64,000 nucleotides of DNA from JAJEEA01 sp965243615 (GCA_965243615.1 CBDEVO010000003.1:1736001-1800000); one strand, 5' to 3'; numbered from the stretch's first letter, positions 51,657 to 60,665 are shown. Notes: generated by a model not told the origin, from the letters alone. Program-made: numbers and translations.

Positions 51657-54110
51657 CTACCGGAACAGCCTAGTGACCTTGACGACGAAGCCCCGGTTGC
51701 GGAGCTCGGCGTAGCGGTCGGGCCGTAGCGGGTCGATGTCCTGCTCCTCGGTGTACACGACGAACAGCTCGCTGCCCGGCGAGTACTCCCACCGCAGCCG
51801 CAGGTTGGTGCCGAGCGTGTCGTTGGTGGAGTTGTACTGGAACAGGCCGCTCACGAACATGCGGGGCGAGAAGGTGTAGTTGAGGCGCCCGAGCATCAGG
51901 TCGGTGCGGAACGACCCGCCGGGCAGGTCGATCCAGTTGAACGAGACGCTGGGCTCGACGGACAACCGCGGCGACAGGTCGACGCGCCCGCGGCTGAGGT
52001 CGACCGAGGTGAGCTTCCCGTCGAAGTAGCCGCCGGTCGCCACCTCCACGCGGCCGTTGAGGAGCCGCTGGGGGCCGAGCGCGTAGGTGAGGCGGACGTC
52101 GGTGAAGTCGTAGCCGCCGACGGGGATGGTCACGGGGCCCCTGCTCGGCCTGAACGGCCTCTGCAGCAGCTCGTGGCTGTCGCTCACCCGCACCCCGAAC
52201 TGGTCGCTGTTCTCGAGCTCGGTCTGAAACGCGACCTGCTGCTGGCGGGTCTCGAGCAGGCCGGCGTCGGCGGTGAGGAAGTAGTCGAGGCTGCCCTCGA
52301 CGACGAACTGGCGCACCGACTCGATCGACCGCGGCCGCGGGCTGAAGCGGCCCGACACCGACGTGCGCCGGAAGTTGTCGCGCCGCAGGAACCCGACCTC
52401 GGGGCGGAAGTCGTCCTCGACCACCAGATGGTCGAGCTCGAAGCCGTAGCGGTCGGCGCCGTAGTCGAACCGCGCCTGGTAGCTGGCGTCGCGGCCCGTC
52501 ACTCCGGTGGTGCGGGTGCGGGCGTAGTAGCCGAGAAAGTTGACGCTGTCGAAGAACGAGAAGCTGGCGTCGGCCCCGAAGGCCTGGTTCGTGCCGGTCC
52601 CGCCGCGCGAGACCGACCGGCTCGTCAGGAGGGCGCCCACGCTGCTGCGCCGCAGCAGGTCGCGCTTGACGCGCAGCACCGTGAAGTTGGTGGCGGCCGC
52701 ATCGAGAATCGTCTCACCGCCGGCCCGGGTCGCCAGCTCGCCGGTCTGGATGTTCAACGCCCCCACGTCGAACGCGCCGACCTTGCCGGTCAGGCGTCCC
52801 CCGCCGAGGATCGGCACGACCTCGCCGCCCTCCAGCCCGATGCGGCGGCTGTAGAAGAGGGTCGGCGCCACGCCCCGCCCGAGCACGCTGCCCTGGCGCA
52901 GGATGCGGGCGGTGCGGAAGCTCCCGCGCGCGAAGTCGAAGATGCCGCGCCCCTCCAGGAAGAACTCGCGCTTCTCGGGGAAGAACAGGTTGAACCGGGT
53001 CAGGTTCACCTGCTGCTCGTCCACCTCGACCTGGGCGAAGTCGGTGTTGACGGTGAAGTCGGCGGTCAGGTTCTGGGTGACGCCGTACTTCACGTCGACG
53101 CCGATCTCGCCGTGGCGGGCCCCCTGGCCGGCGGGCGCGTTCACGTCGGTCGTGGCGCCGCCGATGGCGTACGGCTTGACCTCCAGGTGGGTGCCGGCGG
53201 GCGGGGCCTCGAGCCCGACCAGGGTGCCTGCCGCCGACACCCGGAAGACGCCGCCCCGGCCCCCGAACCCGGCCGCGGAGATTGGAATCAGGGTCAGGTA
53301 GGCCCACTCGTTCTTGCGGATGACCGTGCGGCGTATCTGGATGCCCCACACCTGGTCGCGCTCCGGCCGGTAGCGCAGCGACTTGAACGGCACCACCATC
53401 TCGATCGTCCACCCGCCGTCGAAGCGCCCCGTCTGCACGTCCCACACCGGGTTCCAGTCGCGGTTGGGGTTGCCCTCGTTGGTGATCGCCTGGTCGACGA
53501 AGCCGCCGGCGGGGTTGGCGTAGAACAGCAGGGCGTTGCGCCGGTCGTAGAACGTGTCGATGAGGAAGCCGAACAGGTCGTTGTTCAGCATGTTGAACGC
53601 GTCGCGGCGCATCTCGGTCGCCGTCCACTCGCTCGGCGGCGCGCTGTCCCAGCAGCGCCCCGCGACGTAGAAGTTCTCGTCGTCGAACATCACCCACGCC
53701 TCGGTGCGCTCGGTGGCGGGGGCGCCCTCGTCGGGAAGCTGCTGGATGAAGTCGGACACCGGGGGCACGGTCTCGTAGACCGGCTCGTCGAGCCGACCGT
53801 CGACGCGGAGCGGCGCCAGCAGGGGGATGGCCCGCATGGTCGCCTGCCCGCCGTCGCGGGTGATCATCGCGGGCGGCGCGGGCGGGGGAGGGCCGTCGAT
53901 GGCGACGCCCGGCTCGACCGCGACGAATTCGGCCGGCTCGCCGGGCACGGGCTGGGCCGCGGCGGGCGCTGCAAGGCCGAGGGCCGCGGCCAGGAGGAGC
54001 GGGGCGACCCACCCGGGCCGGAACGGACGCCTTGCTCCCGGGGCGGCCCGGCGCCGGTTCGGGACGAGGACCGCGGTCACACGATCCCACCGGCCGCTGA
54101 CTGTTCGCAT
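51657..54110 (-). CDS. CBM9-like/DUF5916 outer-membrane protein
   Basis: An 817-residue exported protein. The signal peptide ends at APAAAQPVP. Next is a carbohydrate-binding-family-9-like domain (about residues 95-270): RVDGRLDEPVYE, AWVMFDDENFYVAGRC, GWTIEMVVPFKSL. The remainder is the DUF5916 beta-barrel, with strands ending at VVKVTRLFR and a penultimate Phe. Such proteins are common in Acidobacteria and Bacteroidetes, but no ligand is established. It is a large single gene. The short distance of AAGGA to the ATG at 54110 is odd. Confidence 0.85.
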   Translation of the reverse strand: MRTVSGRWDRVTAVLVPNRRRAAPGARRPFRPGWVAPLLLAAALGLAAPAAAQPVPGEPAEFVAVEPGVAIDGPPPPAPPAMITRDGGQATMRAIPLLAPLRVDGRLDEPVYETVPPVSDFIQQLPDEGAPATERTEAWVMFDDENFYVAGRCWDSAPPSEWTATEMRRDAFNMLNNDLFGFLIDTFYDRRNALLFYANPAGGFVDQAITNEGNPNRDWNPVWDVQTGRFDGGWTIEMVVPFKSLRYRPERDQVWGIQIRRTVIRKNEWAYLTLIPISAAGFGGRGGVFRVSAAGTLVGLEAPPAGTHLEVKPYAIGGATTDVNAPAGQGARHGEIGVDVKYGVTQNLTADFTVNTDFAQVEVDEQQVNLTRFNLFFPEKREFFLEGRGIFDFARGSFRTARILRQGSVLGRGVAPTLFYSRRIGLEGGEVVPILGGGRLTGKVGAFDVGALNIQTGELATRAGGETILDAAATNFTVLRVKRDLLRRSSVGALLTSRSVSRGGTGTNQAFGADASFSFFDSVNFLGYYARTRTTGVTGRDASYQARFDYGADRYGFELDHLVVEDDFRPEVGFLRRDNFRRTSVSGRFSPRPRSIESVRQFVVEGSLDYFLTADAGLLETRQQQVAFQTELENSDQFGVRVSDSHELLQRPFRPSRGPVTIPVGGYDFTDVRLTYALGPQRLLNGRVEVATGGYFDGKLTSVDLSRGRVDLSPRLSVEPSVSFNWIDLPGGSFRTDLMLGRLNYTFSPRMFVSGLFQYNSTNDTLGTNLRLRWEYSPGSELFVVYTEEQDIDPLRPDRYAELRNRGFVVKVTRLFR

Positions 54111-54220
54111 GGTCCTTGGGGGGACGATCACGGCAGGCCGTGGGCATCCGGTCGGCGGGTCGCGGTCCGTCGCCGCTACGATGCGATGATACTCCAGCCG
54201 GCCGCACGGCGGGCTTCCCG

Positions 54221-55159
54221 CTATGCGACCCGGTGCAGGAGGTCCTGGCCGGTCTCGATGCGCCGGCAGTTCTCCACCGCGACGGCGAGGCTCCGCTCCA
54301 GGGTCTCCCGCGTCAGCCAAGCCACGTGCGGGCTGCAGACGACGTTGTCGAGGTCGAAGAGGGGGTTGCCGGCGGCGGGCGGCTCGGTTTCGAGGACGTC
54401 CAGTCCCGCCGCCCCGAGGCGGCCCGACCGCAGCGCGTCGACGAGCGCCGCCTCGTCGACCAGAGCCCCGCGCGCGGTGTTGACGAGGACCGCGCCCGGC
54501 TTCATGCGGGCGATCGCGCCGGCGTCGACGAGCCGCTCGGTGTCCGGCGCGAGGGGCAGGTGCAGGGACACGATGTCGCTGGCCGCGAGCAGGGCGTCGA
54601 GGGTCACCCGCTTGCCCACCGCGTCCGGCTTCGGGCTGCGACTGGCGTACAGCACCCGGGCCCCCATGCCCTGCAGCATCGGGGCGAGGCGGCCCGGGAC
54701 CGCGCCGTAGCCCACCAGCCCGACGGTGCGACCGCACACTTCGCCCGCGTGGTCCTGGAACGCCGGGGGCAGGTGCCAGCCGTCGCGCGCGGCGGCGTCG
54801 AGCCGGTTCGCGCGGCGCAGGGCGCTCAGCATCAGCAGCAGGGTCATCTCCGCCACCGCCTGGGTGTTCGTTCCCGGCATGTTGCAGACCGCGACCCCGC
54901 CGCGCCGCGCCGCTTCGAGGTCGATGGTGTTCACGCCGACGCCGATCTTCTGGATGAGCCGGAGCCGGGGGGCCGACGCGATGATCTCCGCCGTCAACGG
55001 CTCCAGGAGATGCCAGACAGCCTCGGTCGTGGAGAGCAGCGCCCGGAACCGTTCCCGTTCCGATGGCTCGCAGACCGAGACCGACAGCCCCTGGTCGCCG
55101 AGGGCAACGAGCCGGCGCTTCAGGTCGGGCCCCGCCGGGTAGTGCCAAATCACGTTCAT
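54221..55159 (-). CDS. D-2-hydroxyacid dehydrogenase family protein
   Basis: A 312-residue NAD-dependent oxidoreductase of the 2-hydroxyacid type. The catalytic Arg is in VNTARGALVDEAAL, the Glu in GLDVLETEPP and the His in CSPHVAWLT, so the triad is complete. The nucleotide motif GLVGYGAVPGRL has Pro where the usual GxGxxG has its third Gly. The start at 55159 has CGGAG seven bases upstream; an ATG at 55177 is possible. Substrate unknown (phosphoglycerate or other hydroxyacids). Confidence 0.86.
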   Translation of the reverse strand: MNVIWHYPAGPDLKRRLVALGDQGLSVSVCEPSERERFRALLSTTEAVWHLLEPLTAEIIASAPRLRLIQKIGVGVNTIDLEAARRGGVAVCNMPGTNTQAVAEMTLLLMLSALRRANRLDAAARDGWHLPPAFQDHAGEVCGRTVGLVGYGAVPGRLAPMLQGMGARVLYASRSPKPDAVGKRVTLDALLAASDIVSLHLPLAPDTERLVDAGAIARMKPGAVLVNTARGALVDEAALVDALRSGRLGAAGLDVLETEPPAAGNPLFDLDNVVCSPHVAWLTRETLERSLAVAVENCRRIETGQDLLHRVA

Positions 55160-55344
55160 CGTCGACTCCGGTATCATCCGCGTCCTCGGCGCCCGGAGGG
55201 GAAGACGCGAGTCGCGTTCTTCATGCAGAAGGAGCACCGACGCCAGTGGCGTACTATGCCGCGGCCGGGCTGATGTCACAACCATGACGCGTCACCGCGC
55301 ATCCGGGTCCGGGCTGGCGGTGAGCTTCGCCGCCGACCCGGTCC

Positions 55345-55593
55345 ATGCGAGAATTCGTCATGCGGCACCGTCACCTGGACCATGAGCGCTATTCGCCGGC
55401 GGCGATCGACGACGTGATCGCGCGTGGCAGATGGGCCGACTGGGCCGACCTGCGCCGGGCCATTCGCGCGGATCCGTCTCTGGTCGACCGGGTGGAGCGC
55501 GTCTGCCGCGCCGGTGTCCGGTCCACTGCCGCCCAGCGCCACGACTTCTGGTTGCACTATGTCCGCGCGTACCGCCGCCGGGACGTTGCCTGA
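55345..55593 (+). CDS. small protein paired with AbiEii-like nucleotidyltransferase
   Basis: An 82-residue basic protein of unknown family, with two helical segments (PAAIDDVIARGRWADWADLRRAI and RRDFWLHYVR-like end). Its 3' end overlaps the next gene by 35 bases, a strong sign of co-translation. By analogy with two-gene nucleotidyltransferase systems it may be the antitoxin or a partner; this is inference. An alternative Met lies at residue 6. Confidence 0.6.
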   Translation: MREFVMRHRHLDHERYSPAAIDDVIARGRWADWADLRRAIRADPSLVDRVERVCRAGVRSTAAQRHDFWLHYVRAYRRRDVA

Positions 55594-56281
55594 CTGGGAG
55601 CATGTGCTTTCCGCGGCTGCGCGCTTGCAGGCACTGCCACCCGGCGCCGTGCTGGTGGGAGGCACGGCGGCGGGACTCCATGCCGGCCACCGGGCTTCCC
55701 GCGACGCCGATCACGTCCTGACCGACCCCCGTTCGCATTTCGACGTGGTCCTGGGTCAACTGGAATCTGCGGCGGGATGGCGGACCGCGCGCGTGAATCG
55801 GCCCGTCCTCATCCTCGGGAGCCTCGACGGCATCGAGACCGGTGTGCGTCAGCTCATCCGCACCGAGCCCTTGGAGACGACGACGCTGCCCGTCGGAGAT
55901 CAGCAGATCACGATTCCCACCGAGGCGGAGATCCTCCGCATCAAGGGCTTCCTGCTGCTTCGGCGAAACGCCACACGCGATTACGTGGACTTCGCCGCCA
56001 TGGCCGATCGCATCGGCGCTGCCGCGGCCGCCGGGGCCTTCGCGCGTTTCGATACGCTGTATCCGCAAGACAGCGGCGAGTCTGCCCTGCAGCAGATGCT
56101 CGCCCAGCTCGCGAATCCGAAGCCCTACGATCTGGACGGTACGATGCTGTCGGAGTACAAGAACCTCGAAGCCCGCTGGCATGACTGGGAGGCCGTCCGC
56201 GCCGTCTGCGTCCATGCCTCCACCGTGATCTTCGATCACGTGTGTGAGCTGGACGAGCCCGGTCCGCCGCGATCGGAATGA
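55559..56281 (+). CDS. AbiEii-type nucleotidyltransferase
   Basis: A 240-residue protein with a minimal nucleotidyltransferase fold: VLVGGTAAGLHAGHRASRDADHVLTD at about 32-57, which holds the GG...D-D core, and later TEAEILRIKGFLLLRRNATRDYVDFA, the AbiEii/DUF1814-like conserved KxxRxxxRDxxDxA region. AbiEii members are phage-abortive toxins in type IV toxin-antitoxin systems. The ATG at 55559 overlaps the small upstream gene. The partner is unlike the usual AbiEi. Confidence 0.72.
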   Translation: MSARTAAGTLPDWEHVLSAAARLQALPPGAVLVGGTAAGLHAGHRASRDADHVLTDPRSHFDVVLGQLESAAGWRTARVNRPVLILGSLDGIETGVRQLIRTEPLETTTLPVGDQQITIPTEAEILRIKGFLLLRRNATRDYVDFAAMADRIGAAAAAGAFARFDTLYPQDSGESALQQMLAQLANPKPYDLDGTMLSEYKNLEARWHDWEAVRAVCVHASTVIFDHVCELDEPGPPRSE

Positions 56282-56435
56282 GCCCGGTGGTGCCGCGTTG
56301 CGCGCTCGCCGCGCCGTGCGCCGTGGCGTACGAACGCCTGTGCCACCGCTTCCGGGCAATGGCCGCGATCATCGGCTTCGCCGACCGGAACGCGCATCAG
56401 CCACGTGGCGAACCAGTCGCGTGGTTGCCGCAACC

Positions 56436-57203
56436 ATGATGTGCCGCAACGAATCCGGGCCCCGACTGGTGGCGATAGCCGAGCGGTTGCGACAGCGCAC
56501 CCGAAGGCTGCGGTTCGCGCCGCCCGTGGCCTGTGTCTACTCGCCCCTCGACTACGCCTGGGCGCCGCACCGGCTCTACCTCGAGCGGTACGGCGCCGGG
56601 CCCCGCGAGGTGCTGTTCGTCGGGATGAACCCGGGCCCGTTCGGGATGGTCCAGACCGGCGTGCCGTTCGGCGACGTCGCGATGGTCCGCGACTGGCTCG
56701 GCATCGAGGCCCCGGTCGATCGGCCGGCCCGCGAGCATCCGAAGCGCCCGGTGCTCGGCTTCGGCATCGGGCGGGGGGAGGTGAGCGGCGCGCGCTTCTG
56801 GGGCTGGGCGCAGGCGCGCTTTGGCACCCCCGAACGGTTCTTTCGGGGCGCCTTCGTGTGGAACTACTGCCCGCTGGCCTTCGTGGGGGCGACCGGGCGC
56901 AACATCACCCCCGACACGCTGCCCCGGTCGGAGCGTGATCGGCTGTTCGCCGTGTGCGACGACGCGCTGGCCGCGGTCGTGGCGCACCTGCGCTGCACGC
57001 TGGTCGTCGGCATCGGCCAGTTCGCGGCCCGCCGCGCCGCGCCCATCGCCGAAGCCGCGGGAGCGCGTTGCGGGGCGGCGCCCCACCCCAGCCCCGCCAG
57101 CCCCGCCGCGAACCGCGGCTGGCCCGGCATCTTCGACGATGCCCTCCGCGACCTGGGGCTCCGCGCCGAGGCGCCCGCATGCACCGCGTCGCGTCGGGGG
57201 TGA
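56436..57203 (+). CDS. SMUG1-like uracil-DNA glycosylase
   Basis: Removes uracil from DNA to start base-excision repair. The 255-residue product has the SMUG1 active-site motif EVLFVGMNPGPFGMVQTGVPFG at about 55-77, FRGAFVWNYCPLAF, and the closing HPSPASPAANRGW with the catalytic-loop His. The ATG at 56436 (ATGATG) is the first after a basic, random-looking extension of the frame. The last 15 residues are an Ala/Arg-rich tail. Confidence 0.85.
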   Translation: MMCRNESGPRLVAIAERLRQRTRRLRFAPPVACVYSPLDYAWAPHRLYLERYGAGPREVLFVGMNPGPFGMVQTGVPFGDVAMVRDWLGIEAPVDRPAREHPKRPVLGFGIGRGEVSGARFWGWAQARFGTPERFFRGAFVWNYCPLAFVGATGRNITPDTLPRSERDRLFAVCDDALAAVVAHLRCTLVVGIGQFAARRAAPIAEAAGARCGAAPHPSPASPAANRGWPGIFDDALRDLGLRAEAPACTASRRG

Positions 57204-57807
57204 GCCGCGACGCTCACCGGGAAAATGCCACGGCGGCCACGTGCGACGCGCGGAAGGAGTCGTCCGACGGGTCGGTGGCAGGGACGCAGCAGGAAGGACT
57301 CCAGGGGCGCGTCCGACAACGTCAATCGGCGCTCGATACGGGCTGTCGCCGCGTCCGCGGCCGCGCCACCAAGCCGGCCAAGTGCGAAGCGGAGCGTGCT
57401 CAACATGCCGGCTTCTGGCAGGGCGAGTTTCGTCTATTCCATAAGTCATTCACAGTAAATGACTTAATTCAGGTGTGCCAGCCACGGTTCCCCCGCTCGT
57501 TCCCTCATCTTCAGCGGGAATCCAGTGGCCCTTGCAGGCCCGCCGCGAACGAATCCGGCACGATGCCCGATGGTCCCCAGGTTCCGTCTCGCGAAGCTCG
57601 ACCCCACCGCCCGACCGCTATGCAATCCTGTTGGCGGCATCGAAGAACGCGCGGGCTGTCCGTCCAAGACCGGCTCAACCCCTTGACCTTCACCGACGAC
57701 CCGATCCGGCGAGGAGAGACGCTCGGTCAGGGTCATCCGTTTCGCGGAGCCGCGGACGCGCAGCAAGGTCGGCGAGACCACCCGGACGACCCCGGGGTGA
57801 CCAGGCG
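57204..57807. other. 604-base region without a gene
   Basis: Lies between SMUG1 and the end of the FGE-like gene. The only structured element is an AT-rich inverted repeat at 57442-57466. Open frames here on both strands are short and rich in Arg, Pro and Ser, so I see no gene. Confidence 0.55.
57442..57466. promoter_or_regulatory. orphan AT-rich inverted repeat
   Basis: Arms TAAGTCATT and AATGACTTA, perfect over nine bases, with a seven-base spacer CACAGTA. In this genome such AT-rich palindromes mark toxin-antitoxin operators, but no gene begins within 200 bases on either strand. It may be the remains of a lost module. Confidence 0.45.
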
Positions 57808-58617
57808 TCATGGAAGAGTCCTGGCGACACGGAAGCCAAGCCAGGTTGTTCCCGTAGTCGGCAACAGTCCCCGTCGCGCATGCCGGCGCTCGTCCCGCCA
57901 CCGCCACCCCCGAATCCTGCCAGGGTCCGACCACGAAGTGCCGCGTACCACTTTTCGTCTGCAGTCCCCGCTCCAGCAACTGTCCGTCCACTCCGCGACA
58001 TTGCCCTCCATGTCGTAGAGGCCGGCTTCCGTCGGGGCTGAGAACGAGCCGACCACGCACGTTCCGCGTTCGGTGCCATCCGTGCCCCCATTCTTGGAGC
58101 AGCCCTTGCCGCTGCCGGCTGCGCCTCGGTTCCACTCCGCGTCGGTCGGCAGACGGTACTGGTGGCCTGTCTCCAGTCCCAGCCACTCCGCGTACGCCTG
58201 CGCCTCGTTCCAGCTCACGCAAGCGACCGGATGCCGCGCGGTCTGAATATACCCGGTGTGCTGCCAGTCACGAACCCGCCAAGTGCGACGGGTGCAACGC
58301 GCCTCGGCGGCATCCGGTACCGCCTCGGCGAAGGCGCGCCACTCCTCCACCGTCACCTCGAACCGGCCGAGGGCCACGTCGGCGTTGGGCAGGGCCACCA
58401 TCTCCGGGCAGTCGGTACAGTCCTTGAAGACACTGGTTTGCCCGGCCGGCAGCTGCGCGAGCAGAGGCGGCCCGGGTGCACACTGCATCAGCAGAGCGGC
58501 GAGGGCCAGGACGAAGGTGCAGGCGATGATGCGCCGCGCATGCCCGGCCGATCCCGCCGCGTGGAGCCGCACCCTGGTGCCCTTGATCTCCCTGACGACC
58601 TGTCTCTCTTCCGCCAT
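57808..58617 (-). CDS. formylglycine-generating-enzyme-like (SUMF1) protein
   Basis: A 269-residue membrane-anchored protein with a helix at about 29-45, then the FGE-sulfatase fold. The domain starts CTDCPEMVALPN but lacks about 25 residues of the usual FxMGS...P.H.V block, going straight to LGRFEVTVEEWRAF. Later landmarks are present: VACVSWNEAQAYAEW, YRLPTDAEWNRGA, MEGNVAEWTDSCW and TTWLGFRVA. AGAGG is nine bases before the ATG at 58617. It may not be an active FGE; many such proteins have other roles. Confidence 0.78.
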   Translation of the reverse strand: MAEERQVVREIKGTRVRLHAAGSAGHARRIIACTFVLALAALLMQCAPGPPLLAQLPAGQTSVFKDCTDCPEMVALPNADVALGRFEVTVEEWRAFAEAVPDAAEARCTRRTWRVRDWQHTGYIQTARHPVACVSWNEAQAYAEWLGLETGHQYRLPTDAEWNRGAAGSGKGCSKNGGTDGTERGTCVVGSFSAPTEAGLYDMEGNVAEWTDSCWSGDCRRKVVRGTSWSDPGRIRGWRWRDERRHARRGLLPTTGTTWLGFRVARTLP

Positions 58618-58919
58618 TACCGATGTCCTCTCGTTACTGCTGTGTGGTGCCGGCGGCATCGACAACGCGCAACGACCGAACCGTCGCCCGCAAGTGGGCC
58701 GCCCGGAAGCGGCCCGACAAGCCCGACCGGCCGATCCTCGCCTGTGCTCGAACTGTCCTGAATTCGGACCGTCGCGGCGTCGGCCGCCGTGGTGGTCGCT
58801 GGTTGCCCCGGCGTCCATGTCAGCCTCGGTTGGGTTGAGATCCGCTATCCGCGCACTCTAGCACGATGGCTGCCTGGTTGACTGTTACAGTGTGGATGCC
58901 TGACTATACATGTAACACT
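58618..58919. other. 302-base divergent intergenic region
   Basis: Separates the FGE-like gene from vapB and holds both promoters. The vapB operator is at its right end. No coding signal is seen in the rest. Confidence 0.5.
58883..58917 (+). promoter_or_regulatory. probable vapBC operator
   Basis: TGTTACA and TGTAACA form a seven-base inverted repeat separated by 21 bases, with an inner TACATGTA palindrome at 58907-58914. It ends just before the vapB start. A TTGACT at 58878 may be a -35. Confidence 0.55.
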
Positions 58920-59174
58920 ATGGCCCTCAACATCAGGAACGCGGAGACCGAACGCTTGGCGGCGGAGCTGGCGCTGCTGACGGGGCGGACGAAGACCGAG
59001 GCGGTGACCGAGGCCCTTCGGGACCGGCTGGAGCGGCTCGGGCGGGAACGCAGCGGACGCTCGCTGGCCGACGAGCTCGACCAGATCGGGCGGCGCTGCG
59101 CAAGGCTGCCGGTGCTGGACGCGCGCCCCGCCGACGACATCCTCGGGTACGACGAGCACGGCGTTCCCCGCTGA
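58920..59174 (+). CDS. vapB: VapB-family antitoxin
   Basis: An 84-residue antitoxin of the PSK/VapB type: ALNIRNAETERLAAELALLTGRTKTEAVTEALRDRLERL, a ribbon-helix-helix with the family TxxTEA helix. The tail RPADDILGYDEHGVPR is also typical. It ends in a TGATG overlap with the toxin gene. The ATG at 58920 leaves the operator directly upstream. Confidence 0.88.
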   Translation: MALNIRNAETERLAAELALLTGRTKTEAVTEALRDRLERLGRERSGRSLADELDQIGRRCARLPVLDARPADDILGYDEHGVPR

Positions 59175-59581
59175 TGGTGATCGACACGTCGGCGTTTCTC
59201 GCGATCCTCCAGGACGAGCCGGATCGCCGCTCTTTCACCGAGGCGATCGCGGCGGCAGTCGTGCGCCGCACCGCGGCGGCCACCTTCCTGGAAGCCTCGA
59301 TGGTTCTTCAGTCGAGATACGGGGCGGAAGGCGTTCAGCGGCTCGACGGCCTGCTGGAGTCAGCCCGCATCGAGGTGATGGCGGTCGATCCCGCTCAGGC
59401 CAGGATCGCCCGCCGGGCGTTCGTCGATTTCGGCCAGGGACGACACCCGGCCGGGCTCAACTACGGCGACTGCTTCGCCTACGCCCTCGCCCGGCAGCTC
59501 GGCGAACCGCTGCTCTGCAAGGGCGACGACTTCGCGCGGACGGATCTCGACCTCGTTCTGCCGCCGGCGCCGCAAGAGTAG
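59174..59581 (+). CDS. vapC: VapC-family PIN toxin
   Basis: A 135-residue ribonuclease with all four PIN acidic positions: VIDTSAFLA (Asp), ATFLEASMVL (Glu), LNYGDCFAYALA (Asp) and CKGDDFARTDL (Asp pair). It belongs to the large VapC group that cleaves tRNA or rRNA. The ATG overlaps the vapB stop (TGATG), so the module is complete. Confidence 0.9.
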   Translation: MVIDTSAFLAILQDEPDRRSFTEAIAAAVVRRTAAATFLEASMVLQSRYGAEGVQRLDGLLESARIEVMAVDPAQARIARRAFVDFGQGRHPAGLNYGDCFAYALARQLGEPLLCKGDDFARTDLDLVLPPAPQE

Positions 59582-59712
59582 CAGCAGGCACCGCGGCCGC
59601 TTCGACCGCTGGCGGCGTGGTGGTTGCGGTGTGCTTCCTCCTTGGCGTCGAGGCCCCCGGGATCTCGATCCGGCCCCGGGCAGACGCCTGCGGCCGCGGA
59701 CCGTAGCGGGCT

Positions 59713-60468
59713 TCAACGGACACGCAGGACAAGGAACTCGTAGCCGTAGAACTCCGAGCAGGCATGCCAGATGTCTATTTCGTGCTGGCACTGGTCCGCC
59801 AGCTTCTGTGCATCCGGCGCTTCGCGATGACGCTCGCGGAAGGTGGTCACGTTGTCCTGCAGCGGCCGATAGTAGTCGTCCCACCACGCCGACGGCGGGA
59901 GCGGAAAGTGCCCCACGGTCTCGTAGCCGCACGCCTCTGCGGCTTCCAGAAGCGCGGGGGGGTCGCGGATCGCGGGGTACTCGCGGTTCCAGAACGCTGC
60001 GCATTCGGCGGGCGGATCGGGCTTTCGCCAACACGCTTCGGTCAGCGCGACGTGCCCGTTGCGCGGAAGCAGCCGGCGCCAGTCGCGCAGGCCCGCCTCG
60101 ACGCCCACGTTGTAGATGGCGCCTTCGCACCAGATCAGGTCGAAGGAGCCGTCCGCGAAGTCGAGACTGCGCATGTCCGCCACGCGCGCTTCCAGCCGGT
60201 CCGCGACGCCCAGACTGCGCGCTTCGCGGTTCAGGGCGTGGATGAACGGTGGATGGTTGTCGACGGCGACGATGGACGCGGGCGAGCTGTGTGCCAGCAC
60301 CAGCGACTGGGCGCCGGTTCCGCAACCGATGTCGAGCACGCGCGTCCGCGGCCCGACGTCCGGCACGAGCCCGAGGGCCCGACGCGTGCTGGCCGTGTCT
60401 CCGGGGCCCTGCCGGGGCAGCCCGCTGAACAGCTCGAAGAACAGCGCGGTGGCTCGATCCGGTGCCAT
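59713..60468 (-). CDS. class I SAM-dependent methyltransferase
   Basis: A 251-residue methyltransferase: VLDIGCGTGAQSLVLA at about 44-59 (motif I), IVAVDNHPPFI (acidic loop), DLIWCEGAIYNVG (post-motif strand). The C-terminal third is an all-alpha part not seen in short methyltransferases. AAGGAGGG is four bases before the ATG at 60468, and this ribosome site lies inside a 200-base sequence that recurs at the ATPase gene. Substrate unknown. It points away from the amidohydrolase and the ATPase. Confidence 0.85.
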   Translation of the reverse strand: MAPDRATALFFELFSGLPRQGPGDTASTRRALGLVPDVGPRTRVLDIGCGTGAQSLVLAHSSPASIVAVDNHPPFIHALNREARSLGVADRLEARVADMRSLDFADGSFDLIWCEGAIYNVGVEAGLRDWRRLLPRNGHVALTEACWRKPDPPAECAAFWNREYPAIRDPPALLEAAEACGYETVGHFPLPPSAWWDDYYRPLQDNVTTFRERHREAPDAQKLADQCQHEIDIWHACSEFYGYEFLVLRVR

Positions 60469-60665
60469 AACCCTCCTTCGCCCTGTTTTCGGTTGCAGCT
60501 GGCCGAGTCTTGAACCGCCGCCGTGAGACCGTCGATAATCGGTGCCGCGGTCCGCGGCCGCCTCGATGGCGGACTGGCCGACCGACGGGAGCAGCCGTTG
60601 ATGATCGAGTGGCGCTTCCGGGATCTGCAGGAGCGGTTGCAGGTGCAAGAAGCCGCACCTGCCCC
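60464..60665 (+). repeat. duplicated 5' region of the ATPase gene, copy A
   Basis: Matches 62021-62221 nearly base for base at a constant offset of 1557. It holds the start codon and ribosome site of the methyltransferase on the minus strand and, at 60601, a decayed ATPase start (MIEWRFRDLQERLQ) on the plus strand. One extra base after codon 14 throws it out of frame relative to copy B. Confidence 0.75.

Noticed and set aside
56864..57406. Minus-strand 180-codon frame overlapping SMUG1 and the following gap
   Set aside because: The start (MLSTLRFALGRL) looks protein-like for a few residues, but most of the frame covers SMUG1 and no family is recognisable.
57464..58222. 252-codon minus-strand frame running past the end of the FGE-like gene
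   Set aside because: It overlaps the FGE-like gene in another frame and reads as random sequence in the gap.
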